In this document: in pieces, positions 1 through 9,438 of the stretch | How the letters are laid out: every line of letters begins with the position of its first letter | Numbering within the stretch: the first letter of the stretch is position 1 | Source of the DNA: Actinomycetes bacterium | GTDB lineage: Bacteria; Actinomycetota; Thermoleophilia; RBG-16-64-13 | Length of the DNA: 34,720 nt | Reading direction: 5' to 3' | Assembly: GCA_021372435.1 (NCBI GenBank) | Contig: JAJFUK010000049.1 | Coordinates: 1 to 34,720 of the forward strand | Program-made: the position numbers and the translations under genes | The notes under the pieces: model-generated | The model's input: the letters and a program-made list of their open reading frames with translations, nothing else | What the model was told of the DNA's origin: nothing | The model's database searches: none

Positions 1-93
1 CGTAGCGGGGGCGCGCAGCACGCGCGCCAGCTCGTCCCGCTCTTCTTCGCTCAGTATGATGGAGACAGCACTCGGTGCCATACTCAGCATCAT
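1..93 (-). CDS. Probable IS630-type transposase, N-terminal fragment (runs off left edge)
   Basis: The minus strand reads open for 31 codons from ATG at 93 to the window edge. An AAGGGAG ribosome site lies 7 nt upstream (101–107). The segment SEEERDELARVLRAPAT resembles the opening of IS630-family transposases and their stand-alone winged-helix relatives, which typically begin with an 'LT/SEEERxELxRL' helix before the HTH. Further ATGs at 90 and 81 are alternative starts. The upstream stretch (94–125) is clearly more A+T-rich than the surroundings, which fits a mobile-element end. Only 31 residues are visible, so neither the DDE catalytic domain nor the terminal inverted repeat can be checked. 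It could equally be a non-transposase HTH protein. Confidence 0.45.
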   Translation of the reverse strand, partial: MMLSMAPSAVSIILSEEERDELARVLRAPAT

Positions 94-262
94 ACTCTAA
101 CTCCCTTTAACAATCAAGATATTATCGGAACGGAGCACTAGCAGGCGCGGGTTCCGGTGGCCGCGCACGGTCTGCGTGGGCGGAGGCCGTCCGCCGCCCG
201 GGGGCTTCAAGGTATCGCGCCGGACGCCCTGGGGACCGGTCTCGGCCGTCCCTGCTACCTGC

Positions 263-268
263 TAGAAT
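263..268 (+). promoter_or_regulatory. Extended -10 promoter of uvrA (TGC-TAGAAT)
   Basis: TAGAAT is preceded by TGC, giving an extended -10 element. Its last base is 9 nt before the uvrA ATG at 278, so transcription should start at or within about 2 nt of the start codon. No Shine-Dalgarno sequence lies upstream of that ATG. No clear -35 box is visible, as expected for an extended -10 promoter. Confidence 0.6.
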
Positions 269-277
269 CCATGTGCC

Positions 278-3202
278 ATGGGCGCTAACGAGATCGTCAT
301 CGTCGGAGCCCGGGAGCACAATCTCAAGGACATCTCCCTGTCGCTCCCGCGCGACCGCTTCATCGTCATCACGGGTCTATCGGGCTCGGGAAAGTCGAGC
401 CTGGCGTTCGACACCATCTACGCTGAGGGCCAGCGGCGGTACGTCGAGAGCCTGTCCGCATACGCCCGTCAGTTCCTCGGGCAGATGAACAAGCCCGATG
501 TCGACTCCATCGAAGGCCTTTCGCCGGCCATCTCGATCGACCAGAAGACCACCTCGCGCAACCCCCGTTCGACCGTGGGTACGGTCACCGAGATCTACGA
601 CTACCTCCGGCTGCTCTACGCCCGCATAGGCCATCCCCATTGCTGGATCTGCGGCCGGCCGATCGAAGGGCAGAGCAAGGAGCAGATAGTCGATCAGATC
701 CTGGGATTAGAGCCGGGGACGCGCTTTGTGATCAAAGCCCCGGTGGTGCGCGGCCAGAAGGGTTGGCACAAGGAGGTGCTGGAGCACATCCGGCAGGAAG
801 GCTTCACCCGAGTCGAGATCGACGGGCGGCAGTACAGCATGGACGAGCCGCTCCCCGAGCTCGACAAGAACGTCCGGCACGATGTAAGCGTGGTCGTGGA
901 CCGTCTGGTGATGAAGGAAGGAGTGCGTCATCGGCTGTCGGACTCCGTGGAGACCGCGCTCACCGAGGCCGGCGGATTACTGGTGGTCGATGTGTACGAG
1001 CCCGGGAGGCAAGAGGACGACAGTGAGGACGTGGCCGGCGCCTCGGGCGGATCCCGCGGGCCCACGAGCCTCGTTTTCTCAGAGAATCTGGCGTGTCCGG
1101 AGCACGGGGCATCCCTGCCCGAGATCGCGCCGCGCATCTTCTCGTTTAACACCCCGCACGGCGCATGCGAGGCGTGCAGCGGGCTCGGAGCCCGGCGCGA
1201 GATCGACCCCGCGCTGCTCATCGGCGATCCCTCGCTGTCGGTGGCTGAAGGTGTCCTTCTCCCCTGGAGTGGGACCAGTTCTCAGTACTACGACCAGATA
1301 ATCAAGGCGATCGTCGACCGCTACGAGGTGGATGCGTCGACGCCGTGGCGCGACCTGCCCCAGGAGGTGCGCGACATCTTCCTATATGGGACCAAGGGCG
1401 AGCGGCTGTACGTCTCCTATGTCAACCGGGCCGGCCTCAAGCGCAGCTACATGACCGTCTTCGAGGGGATCATCCCGAACCTGCAACGGCGGTATCAGGA
1501 GACCGACTCTGAGTACATGCGCGGAAAGATCGAGGAGTACATGACCGACCGACCGTGCCCTGTCTGCAAAGGAGCACGGCTCAAACCCTCCACACTGGCG
1601 GTGCGGATAGGGGGGCTGAACATCTACGAGCTGAGCATGATGCCCGTTACCGGAGTCATCCGATTTCTTGATGGCCTACAACTGACTGAGCGAGAACGCC
1701 TGATCGGCGCCCGGGTGTTGAAGGAGATCAGAGAGCGGCTGGTATTCCTCGACTCCGTGGGCGTGGGGTATCTGAGCCTGCATCGCAGCGCGGGGACGCT
1801 CTCTGGGGGAGAGGCCCAGCGCATCCGTCTGGCCACGCAGATCGGGTCGAGTCTGATGGGGGTGCTGTACATCCTCGACGAGCCTTCGATCGGGCTCCAT
1901 CAGCGCGATAACCGGCGGCTGATCGACACCCTGCTCAAATTGCGCGACCTCGGCAACACCGTGATCGTCGTGGAGCACGATGAGGAGACCATCCGTTCCG
2001 CCGATCACATCGTCGACATGGGACCGGGAGCCGGCGAGCATGGGGGAGAAGTGGTCAGGAGCGGTGTGCTGGCGGACATCATGGCCGAGCCGCGCTCGAT
2101 CACGGGTCAATTCTTGAGCGGCAGACGGTCGATCGCCGTCCCCTCCGGCCGACGGCGGGGCAAGGGACGGTTCATCGTGCGCGGGGCGCGCGAGCACAAT
2201 CTGAAGAACATCGACGTGGTCGTGCCGACCGGCGCCTTCGTGTGCGTCACGGGCGTGTCGGGCTCGGGCAAGTCCACGCTGGTGAACGACGTCATCTATC
2301 GCAGTCTTTCGAATCTGGTCAACCGGGTGCCGCGGCGGCCGGGTGATCACGACCGCATCGACGGCATCGAACAGTTGGACAAGGTGATCGACATCGATCA
2401 GTCGCCCATCGGCCGGACTCCCCGTTCCAACCCGGCCACCTACACGGGAGTGTTCGACCATATCCGGGAGCTATTCTCGCAAACGCAGGAAGCGAAGGCG
2501 CGGGGGTACCTACCGGGCCGCTTCAGTTTCAACGTGAAAGGGGGCAGGTGCGAGGCCTGCAAGGGCGACGGTACCCTGAAGATCGAGATGCACTTCCTTC
2601 CGGACGTGTACGTGCCCTGCGAGGTCTGCCAAGGCAAGCGCTACAACCGGGAAACGCTCGAGGTGCGCTTCAAGGGCAAGAACGTGGCCGAGGTCCTTGA
2701 TATGAGCGTTGAGGAGGCGCTCGAGTTCTTTGCCAACCAGCAGAAGATCAGGCGCCGTCTGCAGACCCTGGCCGACGTCGGTCTCGAGTACATCAGGCTG
2801 GGACAGCCGTCGACCACGCTCTCCGGGGGAGAAGCCCAGCGAGTGAAACTGGCCACCGAGCTGGCGAAGGTGGCGACCGGCGATACCCTGTACATACTCG
2901 ACGAACCCACCACCGGCCTCCATTTCGCCGATATCGAGAAGCTGCTCGAAGTGCTGCAGCGGCTGGTCGACACGGGCAACACGGTACTCGTCATCGAGCA
3001 CAATCTCGACGTCATCAAATGCGCCGACTGGATCATAGATCTGGGTCCGGAGGGAGGAGAGGCCGGGGGAGAGGTGGTCGCTACGGGTACCCCGGAGCAG
3101 ATCTGCGCCGACCCGGGCAGCGAGACGGGGAAGGTGCTGCGTCGGGTGTTGCCGGTCTGCGAAGCCGAGCGCGCCCGGAGCCACCCGGGAGAAGCGGCAT
3201 GA
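278..3202 (+). CDS. uvrA: UvrABC excinuclease subunit A (UvrA)
   Basis: DNA-damage recognition ATPase of nucleotide excision repair; it loads UvrB onto lesions. At 974 aa it has the usual family length. The first ABC module has Walker A GLSGSGKS at residues 33–40, followed by the signature [13 protein letters not shown] and Walker [11 protein letters not shown]. The second module has [21 protein letters not shown] and [10 protein letters not shown]. Zinc-binding cysteine pairs are visible, including CEAC/CEVC in the C-terminal finger. In the first finger the usual CxxC is CPEH, similar to the CP..H variant I associate with actinobacterial UvrA. The ATG at 278 is chosen because it begins the conserved N-terminus and sits 9 nt after a -10 box, suggesting a leaderless mRNA. 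The stop codon overlaps the hflX start by 4 nt. Confidence 0.97.
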   Translation: MGANEIVIVGAREHNLKDISLSLPRDRFIVITGLSGSGKSSLAFDTIYAEGQRRYVESLSAYARQFLGQMNKPDVDSIEGLSPAISIDQKTTSRNPRSTVGTVTEIYDYLRLLYARIGHPHCWICGRPIEGQSKEQIVDQILGLEPGTRFVIKAPVVRGQKGWHKEVLEHIRQEGFTRVEIDGRQYSMDEPLPELDKNVRHDVSVVVDRLVMKEGVRHRLSDSVETALTEAGGLLVVDVYEPGRQEDDSEDVAGASGGSRGPTSLVFSENLACPEHGASLPEIAPRIFSFNTPHGACEACSGLGARREIDPALLIGDPSLSVAEGVLLPWSGTSSQYYDQIIKAIVDRYEVDASTPWRDLPQEVRDIFLYGTKGERLYVSYVNRAGLKRSYMTVFEGIIPNLQRRYQETDSEYMRGKIEEYMTDRPCPVCKGARLKPSTLAVRIGGLNIYELSMMPVTGVIRFLDGLQLTERERLIGARVLKEIRERLVFLDSVGVGYLSLHRSAGTLSGGEAQRIRLATQIGSSLMGVLYILDEPSIGLHQRDNRRLIDTLLKLRDLGNTVIVVEHDEETIRSADHIVDMGPGAGEHGGEVVRSGVLADIMAEPRSITGQFLSGRRSIAVPSGRRRGKGRFIVRGAREHNLKNIDVVVPTGAFVCVTGVSGSGKSTLVNDVIYRSLSNLVNRVPRRPGDHDRIDGIEQLDKVIDIDQSPIGRTPRSNPATYTGVFDHIRELFSQTQEAKARGYLPGRFSFNVKGGRCEACKGDGTLKIEMHFLPDVYVPCEVCQGKRYNRETLEVRFKGKNVAEVLDMSVEEALEFFANQQKIRRRLQTLADVGLEYIRLGQPSTTLSGGEAQRVKLATELAKVATGDTLYILDEPTTGLHFADIEKLLEVLQRLVDTGNTVLVIEHNLDVIKCADWIIDLGPEGGEAGGEVVATGTPEQICADPGSETGKVLRRVLPVCEAERARSHPGEAA

Positions 3203-4533
3203 ACGACGAACCGGACACCGAACGGGCCTTTCTCATCGCGGTGGATATCGGGGACGACGCCGGATGGAGCGCGGAGGAGTCGCTGCGAGAGCTTGCCTCG
3301 CTCGTCGAGACCGCCGGCGGCGAGGTGGTGGGGAGTCTTGCCCAACGGCGGGAAGCGATCCATCCCCAGTGGTACCTGGGCACGGGCAAAGCGGAGGAGT
3401 TGAAGCAGGCCAAGGCCGACACCCACTTCACTACCCTCGTGGCCGACGATGAGTTGTCACCCCGGCAACAGCGCTCCCTGGAGGACTTGCTGAACGTGAA
3501 GGTGCTGGACCGCAGCGGTGTGATTCTCGACATCTTCGCGCAGCGGGCCCACACCCACGAGGGCCGGATCCAAGTGGAGCTGGCCCGGCTCGAATACCAG
3601 CTTCCCCGCCTTACCCGCATGTGGACGCATCTGTCGCGGATGGGCGGCGGTATCGGGACCCGGCGGGGACCCGGCGAGACCCAACTCGAGACCGACCGCC
3701 GGGTGCTTCGGGAGCGTATCAAGAAGACCCGGGAACGGGTCGATGAGGTGCACCGGCGCCGGGAGACGGCCGCGCGGGCCCGTGAACGGCGTCTGTTCCC
3801 CACTGCGGCCATCGTGGGATACACCAACGCGGGCAAGTCGACACTCCTGAACGCCCTGGTGGGGGAGGAAGCAGCTGTCGTGGAAGACATGCTCTTTGCC
3901 ACTCTCGACCCGACGACCCGCCGTGTCCGTCTCCACGAGGGCCAGACCGTGATCGTGAGCGATACCGTAGGCTTCATCCACAAGTTGCCGCACCAACTGG
4001 TCGAGGCCTTCCAGGCTACACTCGAGGAGGTGACGAGGGCCGACCTCCTCGTGGAGGTCGTCGACCTGTCCGATCCCCACGCCCCGGAGCATCGAAGGAC
4101 GGTTCAGACGGTCTTGGATGAACTCGGAGCGGGACACAAACCTCGAGTGGTGGTCCTCAACAAGTCCGACCTCGTGGATGGCGGCGCCGTGGTGCCGGGC
4201 CGAGGCGGCTTCAGCGGCGTGGTGGGCAGGGACGACCGCTATGCCCTCAAGGTGTCGGCCCTGACGGGCGAGGGCATCGACGGACTGCGGACGATGATGG
4301 CCACCGTTCTCGCCGACCTGTGGTCGGACGTCGACCTTTCCGTGCCGTACTCGGCCGGCGAGCTCCTGGCGCGGGTCAGGGAACGAGGCAGTGTAGAGTT
4401 CGAGTACCGGGACGAGGACGTGCGCATAAGAGGGCGGGTGCCTCCGTCCATGGCGGGGGACCTCCACGGCGCGGCGCTCGCTTGGGAGCGTTCGCAGAGG
4501 GCGCGCAAACCGGACGGACGAAGCAGCACCTAG
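3199..4533 (+). CDS. hflX: GTPase HflX, ribosome-associated
   Basis: GTPase of the Obg-HflX superfamily that splits stalled or stress-arrested 70S ribosomes. At 444 aa it shows the N-terminal HflX domain with the [20 protein letters not shown] motif near residues 149–168. A coiled, Arg/Glu-rich linker follows, then the G domain: G1 GYTNAGKS at 207–214, G3 DTVGF, G4 NKSD. The ATG at 3199 overlaps the uvrA stop (ATGA) and has GGGAGAAG just upstream, so the two genes are probably translationally coupled. An upstream extension in this frame exists but only inside uvrA, so it is rejected. hflX is not functionally linked to uvrA; co-transcription from the uvrA promoter is inferred from the overlap. 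It converges on the M42 peptidase gene with a 28-nt gap. Confidence 0.95.
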   Translation: MNDEPDTERAFLIAVDIGDDAGWSAEESLRELASLVETAGGEVVGSLAQRREAIHPQWYLGTGKAEELKQAKADTHFTTLVADDELSPRQQRSLEDLLNVKVLDRSGVILDIFAQRAHTHEGRIQVELARLEYQLPRLTRMWTHLSRMGGGIGTRRGPGETQLETDRRVLRERIKKTRERVDEVHRRRETAARARERRLFPTAAIVGYTNAGKSTLLNALVGEEAAVVEDMLFATLDPTTRRVRLHEGQTVIVSDTVGFIHKLPHQLVEAFQATLEEVTRADLLVEVVDLSDPHAPEHRRTVQTVLDELGAGHKPRVVVLNKSDLVDGGAVVPGRGGFSGVVGRDDRYALKVSALTGEGIDGLRTMMATVLADLWSDVDLSVPYSAGELLARVRERGSVEFEYRDEDVRIRGRVPPSMAGDLHGAALAWERSQRARKPDGRSST

Positions 4534-4561
4534 CGGGATGCACGGCTAGGAGCGGTCCAGG

Positions 4562-5620
4562 CTAGAAATACCTATGCGCGGACTCGATAGCGGCGGCGAT
4601 GAGCGCTGCCCCCTGTTCCAGGTCCCGAAGTGACAGCACCTCCACCGGGGAATGGATGTAGCGGGTCGGGACGCTGACTACGCCGCAGGGGATCCCGCTC
4701 TTAGTAATGCTGATGGCCGTCGCGTCGGTGTTGCCCCCGTTGCCGACCTGCAGTTGATAGGGGATGGAGGCCTTCTCGGCCGAGTCGCGCAGCCAGCTGA
4801 TCACCGGGCGGGGGGAGATCACCCCCCGTCCCGCGGCATCGATGATGGTGATGCTGGGTCCCTTCCCGGCTACTACAGGCGATTCGCTCCTGGAAACACC
4901 GGGATTATCGCCCGGTATGGTCACGTCGGTAGCGATCGCCACGTCCGGGGTGAGGCCGTACGCGCTGGTGCGGGCTCCTTTGAGACCCACCTCCTCCTGG
5001 ACGGTACCCACGGCCTGGATGGTGGCTCGGACCTTCTTGCGTCTGACCAGCCGAAGCGCCCAGATCATCATGACGACGCCCGCCCGGTTGTCGAGTGCCT
5101 TGCCGGTGACGAAGCCGTTGCCCATGCGGGACAATTCCCGATCGATGGTGATCGGGCAGCCCACCTCGATGCCCAGCGAGCCTGCGGCGGCCGCGTCGGT
5201 CGCCCCGCAGTCGACGAACATGTCCTTGATCTTGATCAGCTTCTTGCGCTCGTCCGCATCCATGACATGCGGCGGCCGGGACCCGATCACGCCGGGGAGG
5301 GCCCTGCCGTCCCGCGTATGGATGACCACGCGCTGGCCCAGGATGGTCTGGTCCGACCACCCTCCCACAGGGACGATCCTGAGAAAGCCCTCGTCGTCGA
5401 CATGGGATACCATGGCTCCGATCTCATCCATGTGGGCCGCCACCATGACCGCCGGCCCCTGGCCGGCCCGAATACCGACCACATTGCCCATGGTGTCGAC
5501 GGTCACCCCGTCGGTGAGCGGCTCGAGCTCGTGGCGTAGCAGCTCGGCGACGGCGTCCTCGTAGCCGGACATCCCGTGGGTGTCGGCAAAGGTCTTGAGC
5601 AGGCCGGCGATGTCGTTCAT
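4562..5620 (-). CDS. M42-family metallo-aminopeptidase (glutamyl aminopeptidase/endoglucanase-like)
   Basis: Cytosolic dinuclear-metal aminopeptidase of family M42 (TET/PepA-like), 352 aa, full length. The expected metal ligands and catalytic residues are present: H63 in AAHMDEIG, D177 in ALDNRAG, the E209–E210 pair in QEEVGLKGA, D232 in ATDVTIPGD and H323 in YIHSPVEV. M42 enzymes usually form dodecameric shells that trim small peptides; the exact specificity cannot be read from sequence. The ATG at 5620 is preceded by AGGAGA at good spacing. The gene lies 32 nt downstream of the acyl-CoA dehydrogenase gene on the same strand and is probably co-transcribed with it. Peptide trimming would fit with the Opp importer further right, but that link is inference. 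Confidence 0.93.
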   Translation of the reverse strand: MNDIAGLLKTFADTHGMSGYEDAVAELLRHELEPLTDGVTVDTMGNVVGIRAGQGPAVMVAAHMDEIGAMVSHVDDEGFLRIVPVGGWSDQTILGQRVVIHTRDGRALPGVIGSRPPHVMDADERKKLIKIKDMFVDCGATDAAAAGSLGIEVGCPITIDRELSRMGNGFVTGKALDNRAGVVMMIWALRLVRRKKVRATIQAVGTVQEEVGLKGARTSAYGLTPDVAIATDVTIPGDNPGVSRSESPVVAGKGPSITIIDAAGRGVISPRPVISWLRDSAEKASIPYQLQVGNGGNTDATAISITKSGIPCGVVSVPTRYIHSPVEVLSLRDLEQGAALIAAAIESAHRYF

Positions 5621-5652
5621 TTGTTTCTCCTGGGTGAGGGTGTCGCGTGGTC

Positions 5653-7284
5653 TCAGATGAGGGCCCGGAGCGCGTCCATGTCCGGAACCAGCCGCGATTG
5701 GGATCTCTCATAGTCGAAGCCCGACGACTCCAAGATCATCCCGGCCTCAGAGGAGGACCACTTCCCCGAGCCGTATAGGACTTCGCCCACGGTGGTCGTA
5801 GCACACTGCCCGCAGAGGGCCGCGTCGATCCGCGCCGACAGCCCGAGCCTCTCAGCTTCCTTTGAGACTCCGACACCCTGGGCGGCTTTGATCGTGAGGG
5901 CCGCTGCGGATTCCGCCGTCGCCGCGAGAGAGGCCAGTTGGAACATGATGTGCTGCTGACGCGTGGCTTTGGCCTCGTGCACCGCCCTGAAGAGCCCGTT
6001 GAGCAGGCGCAGGACGCCCGCCACAGTATCGGCCTTGAGCCCGGGATGCTGTTCGTGCACCTGGTCGACCCGCCGGGCCAGCTCCTCGTAGAAAGCGCCC
6101 TTGGAGGAGATGACGGTCCGCCATCTGTTGGTGCTTATGATGAGCTGCTGGATCTCACTGGTCCCCTCGTATATGGTGGTGATTTTCACGTCCCGCTTTA
6201 TCTTCTCGACGTCGTATTCCCTGATGTAGCCGTAGCCGCCAAGAGCCTGGATGGCGGCGTCGGCGCACGCGTTGGCGACTTCGGTGGCGTACAGCTTGGC
6301 CAGCGAGCCCTCGACCTCCAGACCCGTCTCGCCCGAGTCCAGGCGCAGGGCCACCTCTTCGATGTAGGCCCGGGCTGCTTCGAGCCGGGCGACGAACGGG
6401 AGTATCAGCTTGTGTGTGTAACCCTGCTTGTCGATGAGCGGAGAACCGAACTGTACCCGCTGTTTCGCGTAGGGAACGACCTTCTCGAGCGCAGCCACGG
6501 CGGCGCCCAGCGCCAAAGCACCCACCATCAGCCGGGTGTACCCGAACACCTCGTTCGCCTGGGCCAGCCCGCGGCCGGGGACGCCACCCACGAGGTTCTC
6601 GACCGGCACGAAGACGTCGTCGAACGTAAGGGGCGCCGTGTTGGAACTCCTGATGCCGTGCTTCGACTCGGGCCGCCCCGCCTTGAACCCGGCGGCGCCC
6701 TTCTCGACGATGAAGAACGACGGACCTTCAGGAGCGAGGGCCAAGACCGTCACGAAGTCGGCGTAGCCGCCGTTGGAGATGAACTGCTTGGCGCCGTTGA
6801 GGCGGTAGCCGACGAGTCTGCCGCCGTCCTGGACCGGTGACGCTGAGGTCTTCAGGTTGGAGAGGTTGCTGCCGGCTTCGGCTTCGGTGACGGCGTAGGC
6901 TACTATAGCGCCTTCGGCGACCTTGGCCAGCCACGTCTGTTTCTGGGCTTCTGTCGCGCCAACCAGGAGGGGATCGGTCCCCAGATGGATCGCCAAGAAG
7001 CCGGTCGCGACCCCGAGGCAGATCTTCCCGAGTTCTTCGCAGACGGCCGCCATGTCCCGGGCACCGCCGCCCAGGCCGCCGTAGCCGGTGGGAAGGAAGA
7101 GAAGTTGCAGGCCGATATCGGGTCCGAGAAGCTCGCGGATCTCCTTCTCAGGGAAGGTCTCTTGTTCGTCGTAGGCGCGTATGATCTCAGGGGTCAGCAT
7201 GCGCTCTCTAATCCGGCTGATCAGGTCGAGGATCATCAGGCGTTCTTCGAGCGGTAGTCCTGCTGGTGCCACTGTCGTCTCCAT
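5653..7284 (-). CDS. Acyl-CoA dehydrogenase, FAD-dependent
   Basis: Flavoprotein that introduces an alpha,beta double bond into an acyl-CoA and passes electrons to electron-transfer flavoprotein. At 543 aa it is longer than the ~380-aa short-chain enzymes and belongs to the longer subgroup with a C-terminal helical extension (about residues 400–543). Visible signatures are EAEAGSNLSNLKTSA (N-terminal ACAD signature region), GAKQFISNGGYADF, and GGYGYIREYDVEKIKRDVK followed by IYEGTSEIQ, where the Glu of YEGT is the usual catalytic base. The substrate chain length cannot be told. The ATG at 7284 fits the conserved N-terminus, but no good ribosome site is seen. A TGT-TATACT extended -10 lies 44 nt upstream on the minus strand. 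It is divergent from uvrC and followed by the M42 peptidase. Confidence 0.93.
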   Translation of the reverse strand: METTVAPAGLPLEERLMILDLISRIRERMLTPEIIRAYDEQETFPEKEIRELLGPDIGLQLLFLPTGYGGLGGGARDMAAVCEELGKICLGVATGFLAIHLGTDPLLVGATEAQKQTWLAKVAEGAIVAYAVTEAEAGSNLSNLKTSASPVQDGGRLVGYRLNGAKQFISNGGYADFVTVLALAPEGPSFFIVEKGAAGFKAGRPESKHGIRSSNTAPLTFDDVFVPVENLVGGVPGRGLAQANEVFGYTRLMVGALALGAAVAALEKVVPYAKQRVQFGSPLIDKQGYTHKLILPFVARLEAARAYIEEVALRLDSGETGLEVEGSLAKLYATEVANACADAAIQALGGYGYIREYDVEKIKRDVKITTIYEGTSEIQQLIISTNRWRTVISSKGAFYEELARRVDQVHEQHPGLKADTVAGVLRLLNGLFRAVHEAKATRQQHIMFQLASLAATAESAAALTIKAAQGVGVSKEAERLGLSARIDAALCGQCATTTVGEVLYGSGKWSSSEAGMILESSGFDYERSQSRLVPDMDALRALI

Positions 7285-7327
7285 CGGCTGGGATGGCGGT
7301 CGCCGTTGGGGCGGTCACCGGCGGGAG

Positions 7328-7333
7328 AGTATA
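7328..7333 (-). promoter_or_regulatory. Extended -10 promoter of the acyl-CoA dehydrogenase–M42 operon
   Basis: On the minus strand the sequence reads TGT-TATACT, a near-consensus extended -10, 44 nt upstream of the ATG at 7284. It sits in the short divergent region facing uvrC and would drive both minus-strand genes. No clear -35 is visible. Confidence 0.5.
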
Positions 7334-7400
7334 ACATGGGGGGGTCACGGCCTCCCGGGCGGCATCCGGCATGGTGGTCCGCGACGCCTGAGGCTTGGGG

Positions 7401-7406
7401 TACACT
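7401..7406 (+). promoter_or_regulatory. Candidate -10 box of uvrC (TACACT)
   Basis: TACACT ends 10 nt before the ATG at 7417, the same geometry as the uvrA and murI promoters, so uvrC is predicted to have a leaderless or nearly leaderless transcript. There is no Shine-Dalgarno sequence before 7417. The box lacks the TGn extension, so confidence is lower. Confidence 0.4.
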
Positions 7407-7416
7407 CTCTTCGACG

Positions 7417-9420
7417 ATGACGTTTTCGCGACCGGGGCCGAGGGGCCCACTTACAGACATGCGCGCCGGAGACGAGCTGACACAGCAGATCAGATCCGCC
7501 CCGGATCTGCCCGGGGTCTACCTCTTCAGGGACGGCGCCGGCGACGTTCTCTATGCCGGCAAGGCCCTCTCCCTTCGTAGGCGGCTCGCGAGCTATCTGC
7601 CCGCGCGCGCCGGCGATGCCGCGGGAAGGCTGTCGGTGAAGACGGATGAGATGGTCGGCCGGGCCGTTTCGGTGGAGTGGATAGTCACCTCGAACGAGAT
7701 GGAGGCGCTTCTCCTCGAGAACAACCTCATCAAACGACATCGCCCTCCGTTCAACATCCGATTGCGCGACGACAAGTCATACCCATACATCATGGTCACC
7801 CTTGAAGAGGAGTTCCCTCGGGTGCAGTTCACCCGGCAGCCGCACCGGCGCGGCAACCTGTACTTCGGCCCGTTCTCCAACGCCGCCAAAGTCAGGGATA
7901 CCCTAGACGCGCTGGCGAAGGTGTTCCCGGTGCGGACCTGCCGCGGCCGCCGGCCGGGCAGGCGGTCCGGGTCGCCCTGTCTGCAATTCCACATCGACAG
8001 ATGCTGTGGACCGTGTATCGGGGCTGTAGACGCCACCGAGTACCGGGCCACCATCGACCAGGTGGTGGACTTCTTGAGCGGGCGGGAGGGTAGGGTGGTG
8101 GCCGGCCTCGAGCGGTCGATGCAGGAGGCCGCGGGCAGGCAGGATTTTGAAAGCGCGGCGCTGTACCGGAACCGGCTCGAGGCGCTCCGTCATGTGCTTG
8201 AGAGGCAGCAGATAGAGTCGAGCTCCCTGGGGTCGGCGGACGTCACCGGCTTGGCGGTCGACGAATGGGGGGCCAACGTGCAGGTCTTCGTCACCCGGGA
8301 CGGCAGACTGGCCGACAGACGCAGTCTCACGTTCATCAACGTGGCCGGAGCGGATCCGCAGGAGATCTTCGAGCACTTCGTCGCGGAATACTACGGAGGG
8401 ACGCCGGCAGTGTCCGCGGAGCTGATCGTGCCGGCCACGGTCCGTGACACCGCCCGGGTTGCCTCGTTCTTGGAGGGTCTGCGCGGTGCCAAGGTCGAGG
8501 TCCGTCAGGCGGAGCGCGGCGACAAGCGCCGGCTGCGGGAACTGGCCGACCGCAATGCGGTCCTGGCCTTGGAGCACGAGAGACTGCGGGAGGAGAGGAC
8601 CAGAGAACGGCGCCTGGGAGCGCTGATCGCTTTGGAGGACGCATTGGGCCTCGGCGGCCCGCCCATCCGCATCGAAGGCTACGACGTCTCCAACCTTGGG
8701 GAGGAGGACATCGTGGCTTCCATGGTGGTGTTCGAAGGCGGGGCGCCCAAGAAGAGCGACTATCGCAAGTTCGCCATCGGGTCCACAGGGGGGCAGGACG
8801 ATGTGGGTGCCATCCGTGAGGCGCTCGCCCGTCGCTTCGCGCGAGACGAGGCGGTGAGCGGAGATGTCGCCTCGCGGGTGGCGAGCGTCCCGGAGTCTAT
8901 TGCGGGTGACCTCTCGATGACCAAAGCCGTAGGCGCGCCCGGCACACGGGCCGGGCGCGCCTACGACCCCTCTTTCGAGGCCGTACCCGACCTGATCCTG
9001 ATCGACGGCGGTAAAGGCCAGTTGGGCGGTGCCGTGGCGGCTCTGCGCGAAGCCGGGCTCGAGGGGGTGGTGACCGTCATCTCGCTCGCCAAGCGCGAGG
9101 AGGAGGTCTTCGTGCCCTGGGCGCCGGAACCTCTCGACCTCGCTGACGATGATCCCGGCCTCCTTCTACTACGCCGGGTGCGGGACGAGGCCCATCGTTT
9201 CGCACTGGGCTTTCATCGCAGCAGGCGGGCGGCGCAGACGACGGCCTCACTGCTCGACCAGCTGCCGGGCGTAGGAGAAAAGCGGAAGCAGGCCATCGTC
9301 CGGCATTTCGGCTCGCCGGAGAGGTTCCTGGAGGCCACCCGTGAAGAGCTGGAGGCCGTGCCCGGTTTGCCCGGCAAGGTAGCGAGGGACATACATGCAT
9401 ATCTCCACAAGACCGGTTGA
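7417..9420 (+). CDS. uvrC: UvrABC excinuclease subunit C (UvrC)
   Basis: Dual-incision nuclease of nucleotide excision repair, recruited by UvrB. From the ATG at 7417 it is 667 aa. Domain order: N-terminal GIY-YIG nuclease (LPGVYLF … VLYAGKA … LLENNLIKRHRPPFN), a Cys-rich stretch (CRGRR … CLQFHIDRCCGPC), a UVR UvrB-binding motif (RQDFESAALYRNRLEAL), an RNase H-like endonuclease domain (IEGYDVSNLGEEDIVASMVVF … PDLILIDGGKGQL), and a C-terminal helix-hairpin-helix pair. Between REALARRFARDE and PDLILIDGG there are about 40 residues not found in typical UvrC; this insert contains a perfect DNA palindrome. Alternative starts are ATG 7459 (conserved region begins there) and in-frame codons back to 7306. 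The 7417 start is preferred for its position after a -10 box. Confidence 0.95.
   Translation: MTFSRPGPRGPLTDMRAGDELTQQIRSAPDLPGVYLFRDGAGDVLYAGKALSLRRRLASYLPARAGDAAGRLSVKTDEMVGRAVSVEWIVTSNEMEALLLENNLIKRHRPPFNIRLRDDKSYPYIMVTLEEEFPRVQFTRQPHRRGNLYFGPFSNAAKVRDTLDALAKVFPVRTCRGRRPGRRSGSPCLQFHIDRCCGPCIGAVDATEYRATIDQVVDFLSGREGRVVAGLERSMQEAAGRQDFESAALYRNRLEALRHVLERQQIESSSLGSADVTGLAVDEWGANVQVFVTRDGRLADRRSLTFINVAGADPQEIFEHFVAEYYGGTPAVSAELIVPATVRDTARVASFLEGLRGAKVEVRQAERGDKRRLRELADRNAVLALEHERLREERTRERRLGALIALEDALGLGGPPIRIEGYDVSNLGEEDIVASMVVFEGGAPKKSDYRKFAIGSTGGQDDVGAIREALARRFARDEAVSGDVASRVASVPESIAGDLSMTKAVGAPGTRAGRAYDPSFEAVPDLILIDGGKGQLGGAVAALREAGLEGVVTVISLAKREEEVFVPWAPEPLDLADDDPGLLLLRRVRDEAHRFALGFHRSRRAAQTTASLLDQLPGVGEKRKQAIVRHFGSPERFLEATREELEAVPGLPGKVARDIHAYLHKTG
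8929..8964 (+). repeat. Perfect 15-bp palindrome with 6-nt loop inside uvrC
   Basis: The left arm GTAGGCGCGCCCGGC (8929–8943) and right arm GCCGGGCGCGCCTAC (8950–8964) are exact reverse complements separated by ACACGG. The reading frame continues through it, encoding AVGAPGTRAGRAY. It lies inside the segment of UvrC that has no counterpart in typical family members, which suggests acquisition of a small in-frame palindromic element rather than a terminator. Confidence 0.8.
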
Positions 9421-9438
9421 GGAAGAGGAGGTCGGCCG

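Noticed and set aside
4042-4061. 8-bp inverted repeat CGACCTCC/GGAGGTCG in hflX
   Set aside because: It encodes the conserved ADLLVEVVD strand of the G domain and is explained by codon choice there.
4809-4828. G-run/C-run inverted repeat in the M42 peptidase gene
   Set aside because: It falls in a plausible conserved coding stretch (GRGVISPRP) and is a homopolymer pairing likely by chance at this GC content.
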